The translations under genes were made by a program, and so were the position numbers. DNA of 38,124 nt from Alphaproteobacteria bacterium (GTDB lineage Bacteria > Pseudomonadota > Alphaproteobacteria > Rhizobiales > JAJFHC01): positions 1 to 38,124 of the forward strand of contig JAJFHD010000109.1 in NCBI GenBank assembly GCA_021775805.1. Direction: 5' to 3'. Below, in pieces: positions 17,977 to 25,875 of the stretch; positions within the stretch are counted from its first letter, which is position 1; the number at the start of each line of letters is the position of its first letter. The notes beneath the pieces were generated by a model, which did no database searches, had not been told where the DNA came from, and saw nothing but the letters and a program-made list of their open reading frames with translations.

Positions 17977-18112
17977 CATTTGCCCGTTCTATTCGTGTTT
18001 CTACTTGTTTTCTGGGGTTCACTCTCTATTTTCACCGCCGAACATCGGCAATCAATCGATCCAATTTGACTAGTTCGCTATACGACCGGTTCGGTCAGGA
18101 AGGGATAATACA

Positions 18113-19132
18113 ATGCGCGTTTATTATGACAGAGATGCCGACATCAATCTCATAAAGGGCAAGAAGATTGCCGTTGTCGGTTATGGCAGCCAGGGACATG
18201 CACACACCCTCAATCTGCGTGATTCAGGCGCCGGCGAACTCGCCGTCGCGCTTCGCAAGGGGTCGGGGTCGGCGAAAAAGGCAGAAGCCGAAGGCATCCA
18301 GGTCATGGAAGTTGCTGACGCGGCGCGCTGGGCCGACGTCATCATGATGCTGACGCCCGATGAACTGCAGTCGGAAATCTATAACGATCACCTGGTCGGC
18401 AACATGAAGGAAGGCGCGGCGTTGCTGTTCGCGCATGGGCTGAATGTGCATTTCAACCTGATTGAGCCGCGCGCCGATATCGACGTGCTGATGGTCGCGC
18501 CCAAAGGGCCCGGTCACACTGTGCGCAGCGAATATCAGCGGGGTGCCGGTGTCCCTTGTCTGGTGGCCATCCATCAGGACTCTTCGGGCAATGCCCATGA
18601 CATCGGGCTTTCTTATGCATCCGCTATTGGCGGTGGCCGTGCCGGCATCATCGAGACCACGTTCCGCGAGGAATGCGAAACCGATCTTTTCGGCGAACAG
18701 GTCGTTCTGTGCGGCGGTCTGGTAGAACTGATCCGTGCCGGTTTCGAAACCCTGGTGGAAGCCGGCTATGCGCCGGAAATGGCCTATTTCGAATGCTTGC
18801 ACGAAGTCAAGCTGATCGTCGACCTGATCTATGAAGGCGGCATCGCCAACATGAACTATTCGATTTCCAACACGGCAGAATATGGCGAGTACGTCACCGG
18901 CCCGCGGATCGTGACCAGTGAGACCAAGGCTGAAATGAAACGGGTTCTCGACGATATCCAGTCGGGCCGGTTCACGCGCGACTGGATGCTCGAAAACCGG
19001 GTCGGACAGACAAGCTTCAAGGCCATGCGCAACCGCAGTGCGGAACACAACATCGAAGACGTTGGAGAGCGTCTGAGAGCGATGATGCCCTGGATCGCGG
19101 AATCAAAGCTGGTTGATAAAGAACGCAACTAA
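18113..19132 (+). CDS. ilvC: ketol-acid reductoisomerase (NADP+)
   Basis: Isomerises and reduces acetolactate or acetohydroxybutyrate in valine, leucine and isoleucine synthesis. The 339-residue length is that of class I KARI. The Rossmann motif is VVGYGSQGHAHTLNLRDSG (about 19-37), followed by the MLTPDELQ and APKGPGHTVR segments. The C-terminal knotted domain carries the metal-binding acidic residues (TTFREECETDLFGEQ and YFECLHEVKLIVDLI). A good ribosome site (GGAAGGG, 18098-18104) precedes the ATG. The 136-bp upstream region has two small hairpins (GCCGA-ACA-TCGGC and GACCG-GTT-CGGTC) but no recognised regulatory element. A strong terminator follows. Confidence 0.97.
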   Translation: MRVYYDRDADINLIKGKKIAVVGYGSQGHAHTLNLRDSGAGELAVALRKGSGSAKKAEAEGIQVMEVADAARWADVIMMLTPDELQSEIYNDHLVGNMKEGAALLFAHGLNVHFNLIEPRADIDVLMVAPKGPGHTVRSEYQRGAGVPCLVAIHQDSSGNAHDIGLSYASAIGGGRAGIIETTFREECETDLFGEQVVLCGGLVELIRAGFETLVEAGYAPEMAYFECLHEVKLIVDLIYEGGIANMNYSISNTAEYGEYVTGPRIVTSETKAEMKRVLDDIQSGRFTRDWMLENRVGQTSFKAMRNRSAEHNIEDVGERLRAMMPWIAESKLVDKERN

Positions 19133-19150
19133 GCTGTTGAGAAAGACTCG

Positions 19151-19180
19151 AAAAAGGCGGTGCCGGACACCGCCTTTTTT
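19151..19180 (+). terminator. Rho-independent terminator after ilvC
   Basis: The stem AAAAAGGCGGTG (19151-19162) pairs with CACCGCCTTTTT (from 19168) around a CCGGA loop and runs into a T-rich tract (TTTTTTCTTTTT). It lies 18 bp after the ilvC stop and separates the ilv genes from rfbB. Confidence 0.93.
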
Positions 19181-19445
19181 CTTTTTGGCCGCCGTGTGCC
19201 ACAGACCCGAACGGGGTGCCATGCGGGGAAACTCCCGCGGTGAAATGGGTCAATGGTAGGCACAGTTGGTGTTAGCCGGTATTGTTCTGTCAGTGCTCTT
19301 CTCCATTCTCCTCATGGGATATCTTTCGGTATGACTGCTGATCAACGCACGTTCCAACGCCCGTATGGATTTCTTCGCGGTCACGGCCTGAAGGAGGACG
19401 ATTCAATCGCTGCGCGTTCTGCCGCTTTAGATGGGACCTGATCCG
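19181..19445. other. intergenic region ilvC-rfbB, no feature recognised
   Basis: The 265 bp before rfbB contain no recognisable promoter, RNA or known small gene. A 36-codon frame from 19331 (MTADQRTFQRPYGFLRG...) ends at 19441, five bases before the rfbB start, but lacks a ribosome site and resembles nothing I know. The promoter that must drive rfbB after the ilvC terminator should lie here. Confidence 0.5.
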
Positions 19446-20486
19446 ATGCGGCTGCTGGTGACTGGCGGTGCAGGCTTCATCGGTTCGGCGGTCGTGCGCC
19501 AGGCCATCGAACGGCGTTTTGCGGTCGTCAACCTGGATGCACTGACCTACGCGGCCTGTCCGGGCAATGTGGCGTTGGTTGCAGACAGCCCGCTCTATTG
19601 CTTTGAGAAAGCCGATATCCGAAATCGGGCGGCCCTGGATCGGGTGTTTGAAGATCATCAACCCGACGTGGTGATGCATCTGGCTGCCGAGAGCCACGTG
19701 GACCGGTCAATAGACGGTCCTGGCGCTTTTATCGAAACCAATGTCTGCGGCACGTTCAATATGCTCGAAGCCGCGTTGTCTTACTGGTCAGATCGCGGCA
19801 AGCCAAAAGATTTTCGGTTCCATCACATTTCGACGGACGAAGTGTACGGCAGCCTGGGCCTTTCCGGACGATTTGACGAGGCCAGGTCTTATGCGCCGAC
19901 CAACCCATATTCCGCATCAAAGGCGGCAGCCGATCATCTGGTCAGGGCGTGGTCTGAAACCTACGGCCTGCCGGTGTTGATTTCGAACTGTACCAACAAT
20001 TTCGGACCCTATCAGTTCCCTGAAAAACTCATTCCCATGACAATCCTCAACGGGTTGGCGGGGGACCCGATCCCGGTCTATGGAACAGGAGAGAATGTTC
20101 GGGACTGGCTATACGTGGAGGATCATGTGAGTGCGCTTATGATGGTGCTTGAACGCGGGACACCGGGGCGCAGCTACAGCATCGGCGGTGAGAACGAGAT
20201 AAGCAACATCGGCATGGTCCGCAAGATTTGCGGGATCCTTGACGACAAGCGGCCCGCCTCCGCACCGCACAATCGTCTGATCACATATGTCGACGACCGT
20301 CCGGGACACGACTTCAGATATGCCACCGACCCAAGCCGTATTCGTGACGAACTGGCATGGCGGCCGCTGGTTGATCTTGAGGAAGGGCTGGAGAGAACCA
20401 TTCAATGGTATCTTGATAACGAGGTCTGGTGGCGCGAATTGAAAGAACGTGATTGTGCTCACTACCAACGGGAGACGACCTGGTGA
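19446..20486 (+). CDS. rfbB: dTDP-glucose 4,6-dehydratase
   Basis: Converts dTDP-glucose to dTDP-4-keto-6-deoxyglucose, the branch point to dTDP-rhamnose and other deoxysugars. The product has 346 residues and is an extended SDR. It has the NAD motif VTGGAGFIGSAVVR at the N terminus, HLAAESHVDRSID, STDEVYGSLG with the catalytic Asp-Glu, and the YSASKAAADH active-site Tyr-Lys. NNFGPYQFPEKLIP and ENVRDWLYVEDH follow. The ATG at 19446 fits the family N terminus better than the in-frame one at 19431. rfbA follows 91 bp downstream. Confidence 0.95.
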   Translation: MRLLVTGGAGFIGSAVVRQAIERRFAVVNLDALTYAACPGNVALVADSPLYCFEKADIRNRAALDRVFEDHQPDVVMHLAAESHVDRSIDGPGAFIETNVCGTFNMLEAALSYWSDRGKPKDFRFHHISTDEVYGSLGLSGRFDEARSYAPTNPYSASKAAADHLVRAWSETYGLPVLISNCTNNFGPYQFPEKLIPMTILNGLAGDPIPVYGTGENVRDWLYVEDHVSALMMVLERGTPGRSYSIGGENEISNIGMVRKICGILDDKRPASAPHNRLITYVDDRPGHDFRYATDPSRIRDELAWRPLVDLEEGLERTIQWYLDNEVWWRELKERDCAHYQRETTW

Positions 20487-20577
20487 ACTTTTCGGTGTTT
20501 GAGGGGGCAAACATGGCGTCATGCCGGGTGGAGGGGATGCCCCATGAACCTTGTAGCAGAACTGGGCGTCTCGTGAG

Positions 20578-21456
20578 ATGACGGGTCGCAAAAGCATCAT
20601 TCTGGCAGGCGGCTCCGGCTCCCGGCTCTACCCGATAACCATCGGTGTCTCCAAGCAACTCTTGCCGGTCTACGACAAACCCTTGATCTATTATCCGCTT
20701 TCCGTCCTGATGTTGGCTGGCATTCGTGACATCGTTATTGTGACCACGCCGGAGGACAAAGGACAGTTCCAACGGCTCATGGGCGACGGGACACAGTGGG
20801 GTGTTTCGTTCAGTTACATCGTTCAACCATCACCTGACGGCTTGGCCCATGCCTACATTCTGGCCGAGGAGTTTCTGGCAGGTGCGCCATCTGTCATGGT
20901 TCTTGGCGACAATATTTTCTTCGGACACCGGTTGCCGGACCTCTTGAAGCGGGCCGGCCAGAAAACCGTCGGGGCCACGGTTTTTGGGTACCATGTGGTC
21001 GATCCACAACGTTATGGAGTCGTCGAATTCGATCAGGACGGCGAGGTCGTGTCGATCGTTGAGAAACCCAGCGTTCCAAAGTCGAATTTTGCGGTAACCG
21101 GCCTCTATTTCCTCGACGGAAAGGCGCCCGAACGCGCGCGCGGCATCTCGCCGTCCGTTCGAGGCGAACTGGAGATCACGGCATTGCTCGAGACCTATCT
21201 GCGGGACGGGGACCTGAGTGTGCAGACGCTGGGGCGCGGCTACGCCTGGCTCGATACCGGAACCCATGGCAGCTTGCTCGACGCCGCCAATTTCGTCCGT
21301 ACCCTTGAAAAACGGCAGGGGCTGCAGGTGGGAAGCCCGGATGAAATTGCCTTCAATGAGGGGTGGATCGATCGTACGGCGCTGGCCGATCGCGCGGCGT
21401 TTTTCAAGAGAAGCGAGTATGGCGGTTATCTCCGGAGTTTGCTGGAACTGAAATAG
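20578..21456 (+). CDS. rfbA: glucose-1-phosphate thymidylyltransferase
   Basis: Makes dTDP-glucose from glucose-1-phosphate and dTTP; its product is the substrate of RfbB. The product has 292 residues, the usual length. The nucleotide-binding signature LAGGSGSRLYPIT, the SKQLLPVYDKPLIYYP block, SPDGLAHAYILAEEF and VMVLGDNIFFG are present, as are EKP and the late AWLDTGTHGSLLDA motif. The usual Gln in DGLAQAF is His here. The ATG at 20578 has only a weak upstream ribosome site. rfbC and rfbD, needed for dTDP-rhamnose, are absent from this locus. Confidence 0.95.
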   Translation: MTGRKSIILAGGSGSRLYPITIGVSKQLLPVYDKPLIYYPLSVLMLAGIRDIVIVTTPEDKGQFQRLMGDGTQWGVSFSYIVQPSPDGLAHAYILAEEFLAGAPSVMVLGDNIFFGHRLPDLLKRAGQKTVGATVFGYHVVDPQRYGVVEFDQDGEVVSIVEKPSVPKSNFAVTGLYFLDGKAPERARGISPSVRGELEITALLETYLRDGDLSVQTLGRGYAWLDTGTHGSLLDAANFVRTLEKRQGLQVGSPDEIAFNEGWIDRTALADRAAFFKRSEYGGYLRSLLELK

Positions 21457-21578
21457 CCGGAGGCGGCGGGTCATCGCAATCTGAAATCTGATGCCAACAT
21501 TGCTGAAGTGTCTGATTTGCTTGCAATCGACGACGAAATCGTTTTAGAAGGTATCTGCACGCTGTCCGGCAACCATGG

Positions 21579-21594
21579 TTAATGTCTCCTTAAC
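21579..21594 (+). promoter_or_regulatory. CtrA-type box with adjacent GANTC site
   Basis: TTAA (21579-21582), seven bases, TTAAC (21590-21594): an exact match to the TTAA-N7-TTAAC consensus of the alphaproteobacterial cell-cycle regulator CtrA. GAGTC (21595-21599), a GANTC site of the CcrM methylase, abuts it. A perfect palindrome AACCATGGTT (21571-21580) overlaps its left half. It lies about 340 bp before leuA and upstream of the putative leader. Consensus match only. Confidence 0.45.
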
Positions 21595-21768
21595 GAGTCG
21601 TTTCTAATCTGGTTGACGATTGATGTGCGGCAGTAGCGGAGATGAGTTCCGATGCTGAATGTGAAACGGGCAGGCGAAACCGCCGGATTGAGCAAAATGG
21701 TTGAACGAAACCAAATTGACGATCTGAAATCGGCGACTGATACTTCAGCGCGGACCGTGTGCGCCTGC

Positions 21769-21825
21769 GTGACAACCAGTTCCTCCCTGCTCCTACTTCC
21801 CGTCCTTCTCCTTACCAGCCCCTGA
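21769..21825 (+). CDS. leucine-rich leader peptide of leuA
   Basis: A short frame (GTG ... TGA) with 18 sense codons. Codons 7-15 read CTG CTC CTA CTT CCC GTC CTT CTC CTT, so seven of nine are leucine codons, and the stop comes three codons later. This is the design of a leucine attenuator: charged tRNA-Leu lets the ribosome pass, shortage stalls it on the leucine run. It lies 111 bp upstream of the leuA start, on the same strand. The start is uncertain: in-frame GTG at 21757 and ATG at 21697 would give 22 or 42 residues, and none has a good ribosome site. No homology is claimed. Confidence 0.7.
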   Translation: MTTSSSLLLLPVLLLTSP

Positions 21826-21864
21826 GCGCTGGCAGGCCCGTATTTGCGGGCGGGCGTTTGGGGG
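21819..21864 (+). promoter_or_regulatory. candidate attenuator stem overlapping the leader stop codon
   Basis: CCCCTGAGCGC (21819-21829, spanning the leader TGA) can pair with GCGTTTGGGGG (21854-21864) over 11 positions including three G-U pairs. Inside it GCCCG (21836-21840) pairs with CGGGC (21847-21851) around TATTTG. A competing hairpin, CCAGC (21815-21819) with GCTGG, shares the left arm. There is no long U-run after the stem, so termination is not obvious. A third hairpin with a one-base bulge (GTACCCGCG with CGCGGTAC, about 21896-21914) lies before the leuA ribosome site. Confidence 0.5.
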
Positions 21865-21935
21865 ATGAAAAAGACCAGCATCTCTGATTGTCTGTACCCG
21901 CGCAGCCGCGGTACATATCCCGAAGGACCAGGAAA

Positions 21936-23492
21936 ATGAACACAGCACCAGAAAACGACCGCGTCGTAATTTTTGACACAACGTTGCGCGACGGCGAGCA
22001 ATCGCCGGGCGCGTCGATGACCTTGGAGGAAAAGATCCAGGTCGCCGAATTGCTTGACGACATGGGCGTCGATATCATAGAGGCCGGATTTCCGATTGCA
22101 TCGAATGGAGATTTCGAAGCGGTTCAGGAAATTTCCAGAAGAACAAAGAACGCGGTGGTCTGCGGTCTGGCACGGGCTGGAGCCAAGGACATAGACCGTG
22201 CCGCCGAGGCCCTCAAGCCCGCGAAACAATCGCGTATCCACAGCTTTATCTCAACCAGCCCGGTGCACATGAAATTCAAGCTGCAGATGGAGGCTGACGA
22301 GGTTTTCGATGCCGTGATCAGCAGCGTGACCAGGGCGCGTCAGTACACCGACAATGTGGAATGGTCGCCTGAGGACGGGACGCGGACCGAACATGACTTC
22401 CTGTGCCGGTGTGTCGAAGCGGCGATCAAGGCGGGGGCGACCACCATCAACATTCCCGATACGGTCGGGTATACGGTCCCCGACGAGTATTTCGAACTGA
22501 TCACGATGTTGCGCGAACGGGTTCCCAATTCCGACCAGGCGGTGTTTTCGACACATTGCCACAACGATCTGGGCATGGCGGTGGCAAATTCCCTGGCAGG
22601 GGTCCATGCCGGCGCCCGGCAGATCGAGTGCACAATCAACGGTTTGGGGGAGCGTGCCGGCAATGCGGCGCTGGAAGAAGTGGTCATGGCCCTGAAGACG
22701 CGCAGCGATATCCTGCCGTATCAGTGTGGTGTCGACACGACCCAGATCATCAAGGCTTCCAAGATGGTTTCGGCGGTATCTGCCTTCCCTGTCCAGTTCA
22801 ACAAGGCGATTGTCGGCAAGAACGCCTTTGCCCATGAGTCGGGAATTCACCAGGACGGTATGCTCAAGAATGCCGAGACCTACGAAATCATGACGCCAGA
22901 AAGCGTCGGATTGAAGGAAACCTCACTGGTCATGGGCAAGCATTCCGGACGCCACGCTTTCAAGACCAAGCTGGGAGACCTGGGCTACGACTTGGGCGAT
23001 AACGCTTTTCAGGATGCGTTCCGCCGGTTCAAGGATCTTGCCGACAAGAAAAAGCACGTCTACGACGAAGATATCGTGGCGCTGGTCGATGACGAGATGG
23101 GCAGTGCCAACGATCTGATCAAGTTCGTGTCCTTGCGCGTGGTTGCCGGCTCCGAAGGTCCACAGGAAGCCAAGATGGTGCTCGACGTGGCGGGCGAGGA
23201 GAAATCCTTTACCGCCACTGGAGACGGCCCTGTCGATGCCACGTTCAATGCGATCAAGGCAATTGTGGAGCACAACTCAACGTTGCAGCTCTACCAGGTG
23301 CACGCGGTTACCCAGGGAACAGATGCCCAGGCGGACGTGAGTGTCCGGCTTGAAGAGAACGGCAAGACAGTCACCGGGCGCGGCGCCGATACCGACACTC
23401 TGGTTGCCTCGGCGCGGGCCTACTTGAGCGCTTTAAACAAACTGATGACAAAACGCGAAAAAACAGCCCCTGAAGCGCTGGTCGCTTCCTGA
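21936..23492 (+). CDS. leuA: 2-isopropylmalate synthase
   Basis: First committed step of leucine synthesis: condenses acetyl-CoA with 2-ketoisovalerate, which the upstream ilv genes help make. The 518-residue product has the DTTLRDGEQSPGASMT catalytic motif (about 15-30), HCHNDLGMAVANSL with metal-binding histidines, NGLGERAGNAALEEV, and HESGIHQDGMLKN. A C-terminal regulatory domain (about 390-500) is where leucine binds in homologues. The ATG at 21936 (preceded by CAGGAA) gives the family N terminus, although the frame opens earlier. It carries a probable leader region upstream and no further leu genes in the window. Confidence 0.96.
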   Translation: MNTAPENDRVVIFDTTLRDGEQSPGASMTLEEKIQVAELLDDMGVDIIEAGFPIASNGDFEAVQEISRRTKNAVVCGLARAGAKDIDRAAEALKPAKQSRIHSFISTSPVHMKFKLQMEADEVFDAVISSVTRARQYTDNVEWSPEDGTRTEHDFLCRCVEAAIKAGATTINIPDTVGYTVPDEYFELITMLRERVPNSDQAVFSTHCHNDLGMAVANSLAGVHAGARQIECTINGLGERAGNAALEEVVMALKTRSDILPYQCGVDTTQIIKASKMVSAVSAFPVQFNKAIVGKNAFAHESGIHQDGMLKNAETYEIMTPESVGLKETSLVMGKHSGRHAFKTKLGDLGYDLGDNAFQDAFRRFKDLADKKKHVYDEDIVALVDDEMGSANDLIKFVSLRVVAGSEGPQEAKMVLDVAGEEKSFTATGDGPVDATFNAIKAIVEHNSTLQLYQVHAVTQGTDAQADVSVRLEENGKTVTGRGADTDTLVASARAYLSALNKLMTKREKTAPEALVAS

Positions 23493-23503
23493 ATTATTGA
23501 GAG

Positions 23504-23535
23504 CCTTGCCTTGTGGGCGATACTCGCCTGCAAGG
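23504..23535 (+). terminator. hairpin after leuA, possible terminator
   Basis: CCTTGC (23504-23509) pairs with GCAAGG (23530-23535). Inside, GGGCGA (23515-23520) pairs with TCGCCT (23524-23529) around TAC, leaving a five-base bulge. It starts 12 bp after the leuA stop. The missing T-tract makes intrinsic termination uncertain. Confidence 0.4.
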
Positions 23536-23546
23536 TGAGGTCTTGA

Positions 23547-23592
23547 TTCACGTTATAGATGTAACCATATGAAAAATATGTGTTAACGTGAA
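23547..23592. promoter_or_regulatory. nested inverted repeat upstream of mreB
   Basis: TTCACGTTA (23547-23555) and TAACGTGAA (23584-23592) are perfect 9-bp inverted repeats. Between them CATAT (23566-23570) and ATATG (23576-23580) form a second inverted repeat around GAAAA. The right arm also carries TTAA-N7-TTGA, one base off a CtrA box. It is centred about 245 bp before mreB in a 322-bp gene-free gap (23493-23814); the remainder of the gap shows no gene and no clear promoter. It could be an operator or a folded 5' leader. Confidence 0.45.
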
Positions 23593-23814
23593 ATTGAAGT
23601 GAGGGTGGGTGAATTCTTCTATGGAATTTGCCCAACAATCTGGCGATAGTTTCAATTGCCAGCATGAAATTTCGTCTGAAAGATCGATAATACCTGTAGC
23701 GCGAAGCATGCTCGGGCTTGTATGGTGTTCCTGCATGCGTCGGTTGTTCGTACAATCGCGCCGTAAATGAACTCAGCGGTTTAAGTTTCAGAGTAAGTGG
23801 GGTAAACGACCAGG

Positions 23815-24855
23815 ATGCTCTCCCGTCTTCTTGGTATGTTTTCATCCGATATGGCCATCGATCTCGGCACGGCCAACACCTTGGTTTATGTCAAGGGCCG
23901 CGGGATCGTGTTGGATGAACCATCGGTCGTTGCTATCATCGAAAGGGACGGAAAACGTGAAGTCCTGGCCGTTGGTGAAGAGGCCAAAGTCATGCTTGGG
24001 CGTACGCCCGGTAACATCAAGGCTATCCGGCCGATGCGCGAAGGCGTCATCGCCGATTTCGAAGTGGCGGAGGAAATGATCAAACATTTCGTCCGCAAGG
24101 TTCACAACCGTCATTCATTCGCCAGCCCGCAGGTGGTTATTTGCGTGCCCTCGGGTGCAACAGCTGTCGAACGGCGCGCGATTCAGGAGTCGGCGCTGTC
24201 TGCCGGCGCACGGCGGGTTTATCTCATCGAAGAACCCATGGCGGCGGCCCTGGGAGCCGGATTGCCGGTCAACGATCCGGTAGGGTCGATGATCGTGGAT
24301 ATTGGCGGCGGTACTACTGAAGTGGCGGTCATGTCTCTCGGCGGCATTGTCTATTCGCGCTCTGTGAGGGTAGGCGGCGACAAGATGGACGAATCCATTT
24401 CATCCTACATTCGCCGGAACCACAGCCTGTTGATCGGCGACTCGAGCGCCGAGCGAATCAAAAAAGAGGTGGGAACGGCTGCCGTGCCGATCAACGGACA
24501 CGAAGTATCGATTCAGATCAAGGGCCGGGATCTTGTCAGTGGCGTACCCAAGACGATCGCCCTGCGCCAGCGAGAATTGGCTGAAGCGTTGTCGGAACCG
24601 GTCGGACAGATCGTTGAAGCGGTGAAGATTGCCCTGGAAACAACGCCTCCGGAACTCGTCGCCGACATTGTCGACCATGGCATCGTGCTCACCGGCGGCG
24701 GCTCGCTTCTTGCAAATCTGGACGTTGTGTTAAGCAACGAAACGAATTTGCCGGTTACAATTGCAGAGGATGCGCTATCGTGTGTTGCTCTGGGTACTGG
24801 ATTAGCCATCGAGAACCTGAAATTGATGAAAAACATTCTGTCTTCGGTATACTGA
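23815..24855 (+). CDS. mreB: rod shape-determining protein MreB
   Basis: A bacterial actin that forms membrane-bound filaments and guides lateral cell-wall synthesis. The product has 346 residues. It has the phosphate-1 loop MAIDLGTANTLVYVKGRG, the adenosine-side motifs IVDIGGGTTEVAVMSLGG and GIVLTGGGSLLANLD, and an N-terminal MLSRLLGMFSSD membrane-binding amphipathic segment. It heads the mreBCD-PBP2-rodA cluster, all on the plus strand. Confidence 0.97.
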   Translation: MLSRLLGMFSSDMAIDLGTANTLVYVKGRGIVLDEPSVVAIIERDGKREVLAVGEEAKVMLGRTPGNIKAIRPMREGVIADFEVAEEMIKHFVRKVHNRHSFASPQVVICVPSGATAVERRAIQESALSAGARRVYLIEEPMAAALGAGLPVNDPVGSMIVDIGGGTTEVAVMSLGGIVYSRSVRVGGDKMDESISSYIRRNHSLLIGDSSAERIKKEVGTAAVPINGHEVSIQIKGRDLVSGVPKTIALRQRELAEALSEPVGQIVEAVKIALETTPPELVADIVDHGIVLTGGGSLLANLDVVLSNETNLPVTIAEDALSCVALGTGLAIENLKLMKNILSSVY

Positions 24856-24956
24856 CGCTGGTTAAGCCGACTGTGCGGCGCATATCTGCGGTCGCCAAGA
24901 GATTGCTGCTTGCGCGCGGACGAGCCGCAATTGAACTAACGTAAGGGTGAGGGGTC

Positions 24957-25862
24957 GTGTCTAAGTACCCTAAGTGGCGGTTTTCTGCACCAAGGCGATC
25001 CGTGAACAAGATCTGGTTTGCCGGTCTGGTCGTTGCGTCGCTCGTCCTGCTGGTGCTGAGCCGCAGTGATACCGGGCTGACCCGAATCGCCCATCGGCTC
25101 GCCGCGGATCTCACAGCCCCCTTGCTCAGTTTGCTGTCTCAGCCCGTCGCCCGCGTGCGTGAGACCACGAGCTATGCCGGATCCTACCAGTTTCTAGTCG
25201 ACGAAGTTTCACGCCTGAAAGCGGAGAACCGTGACATGCGGGGACTCCATGCCCAGGTTGCCAAACTCCAAAGCGACATCGCGCGGTATGAACGGCTTTT
25301 GAACGCCACACCTGAAAACCAGTCGGAAGCCGTCACCGCCAGGGTGATTGCGGATACCAGCAGCCCGTTTGTCAGGACAGTATTGATTGATTCAGGCCTT
25401 GAGCGGGACGTGGCGGAAGGACTGGCGGTCATCGGAGCGGATGGTCTGGTCGGCCGGACTGTTTCTTCGGGAGCCAAGACGGCGCGGGTGCTGTTGCTGA
25501 GCGACCTTAACAGCAAGGTGCCTGTCCGGGTCGAACCACTGGGCTATCGCGCAATTCTTTCCGGCAACAATACGGAGAGGCCCACCCTTGAATTCCTGCC
25601 ATTGGGGGCGAAGCTCGAAGAGGGCAACCGGGTCGTGACGTCAGGGCATGGCGGTCTGTTTCCGGCAGGCTTGCCCGTGGGCACGGTTGAAACGACTGCC
25701 AGCGGCAGCTTTCATATCCGATTGAGTGCGGCGCCCGAGTATCAGCAATACGTTCGTGTGCTCAAGAAACCCAAAGCAGCCCCTGACGACCCGGATACCG
25801 TCGCAGTGAAGGATGGACCTAAGGCAGCGGCCCTGAATACGGGGGCAAGCGAAAGCCAGTGA
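24957..25862 (+). CDS. mreC: rod shape-determining protein MreC
   Basis: A bitopic inner-membrane protein that links MreB to PBP2 in the elongasome. The 301-residue product has a basic cytoplasmic start, one membrane helix (about 18-38), a coiled coil (about 70-105, VSRLKAENRDMRGLHAQVAKL region) and the beta-rich MreC core with GLVGRTVSSGAKTARVLLLSD. A C-terminal tail after about 270 is Ala, Pro and Asp rich. The start is GTG at 24957 with GTGAGGGG upstream. It follows mreB after 101 bp and precedes mreD by 13 bp. Confidence 0.94.
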   Translation: MSKYPKWRFSAPRRSVNKIWFAGLVVASLVLLVLSRSDTGLTRIAHRLAADLTAPLLSLLSQPVARVRETTSYAGSYQFLVDEVSRLKAENRDMRGLHAQVAKLQSDIARYERLLNATPENQSEAVTARVIADTSSPFVRTVLIDSGLERDVAEGLAVIGADGLVGRTVSSGAKTARVLLLSDLNSKVPVRVEPLGYRAILSGNNTERPTLEFLPLGAKLEEGNRVVTSGHGGLFPAGLPVGTVETTASGSFHIRLSAAPEYQQYVRVLKKPKAAPDDPDTVAVKDGPKAAALNTGASESQ

Positions 25863-25875
25863 CGAGACGGCGTTC

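Noticed and set aside
17977..18112. Possible riboswitch or leader before ilvC
   Set aside because: Only two 5-bp hairpins are seen, with no recognisable riboswitch core or leader peptide.
21642..21704. 20-codon frame MSSDAECETG with a fair ribosome site upstream of the leuA leader
   Set aside because: It has no leucine codons or other regulatory signature and overlaps the possible long form of the leader; too short to support alone.
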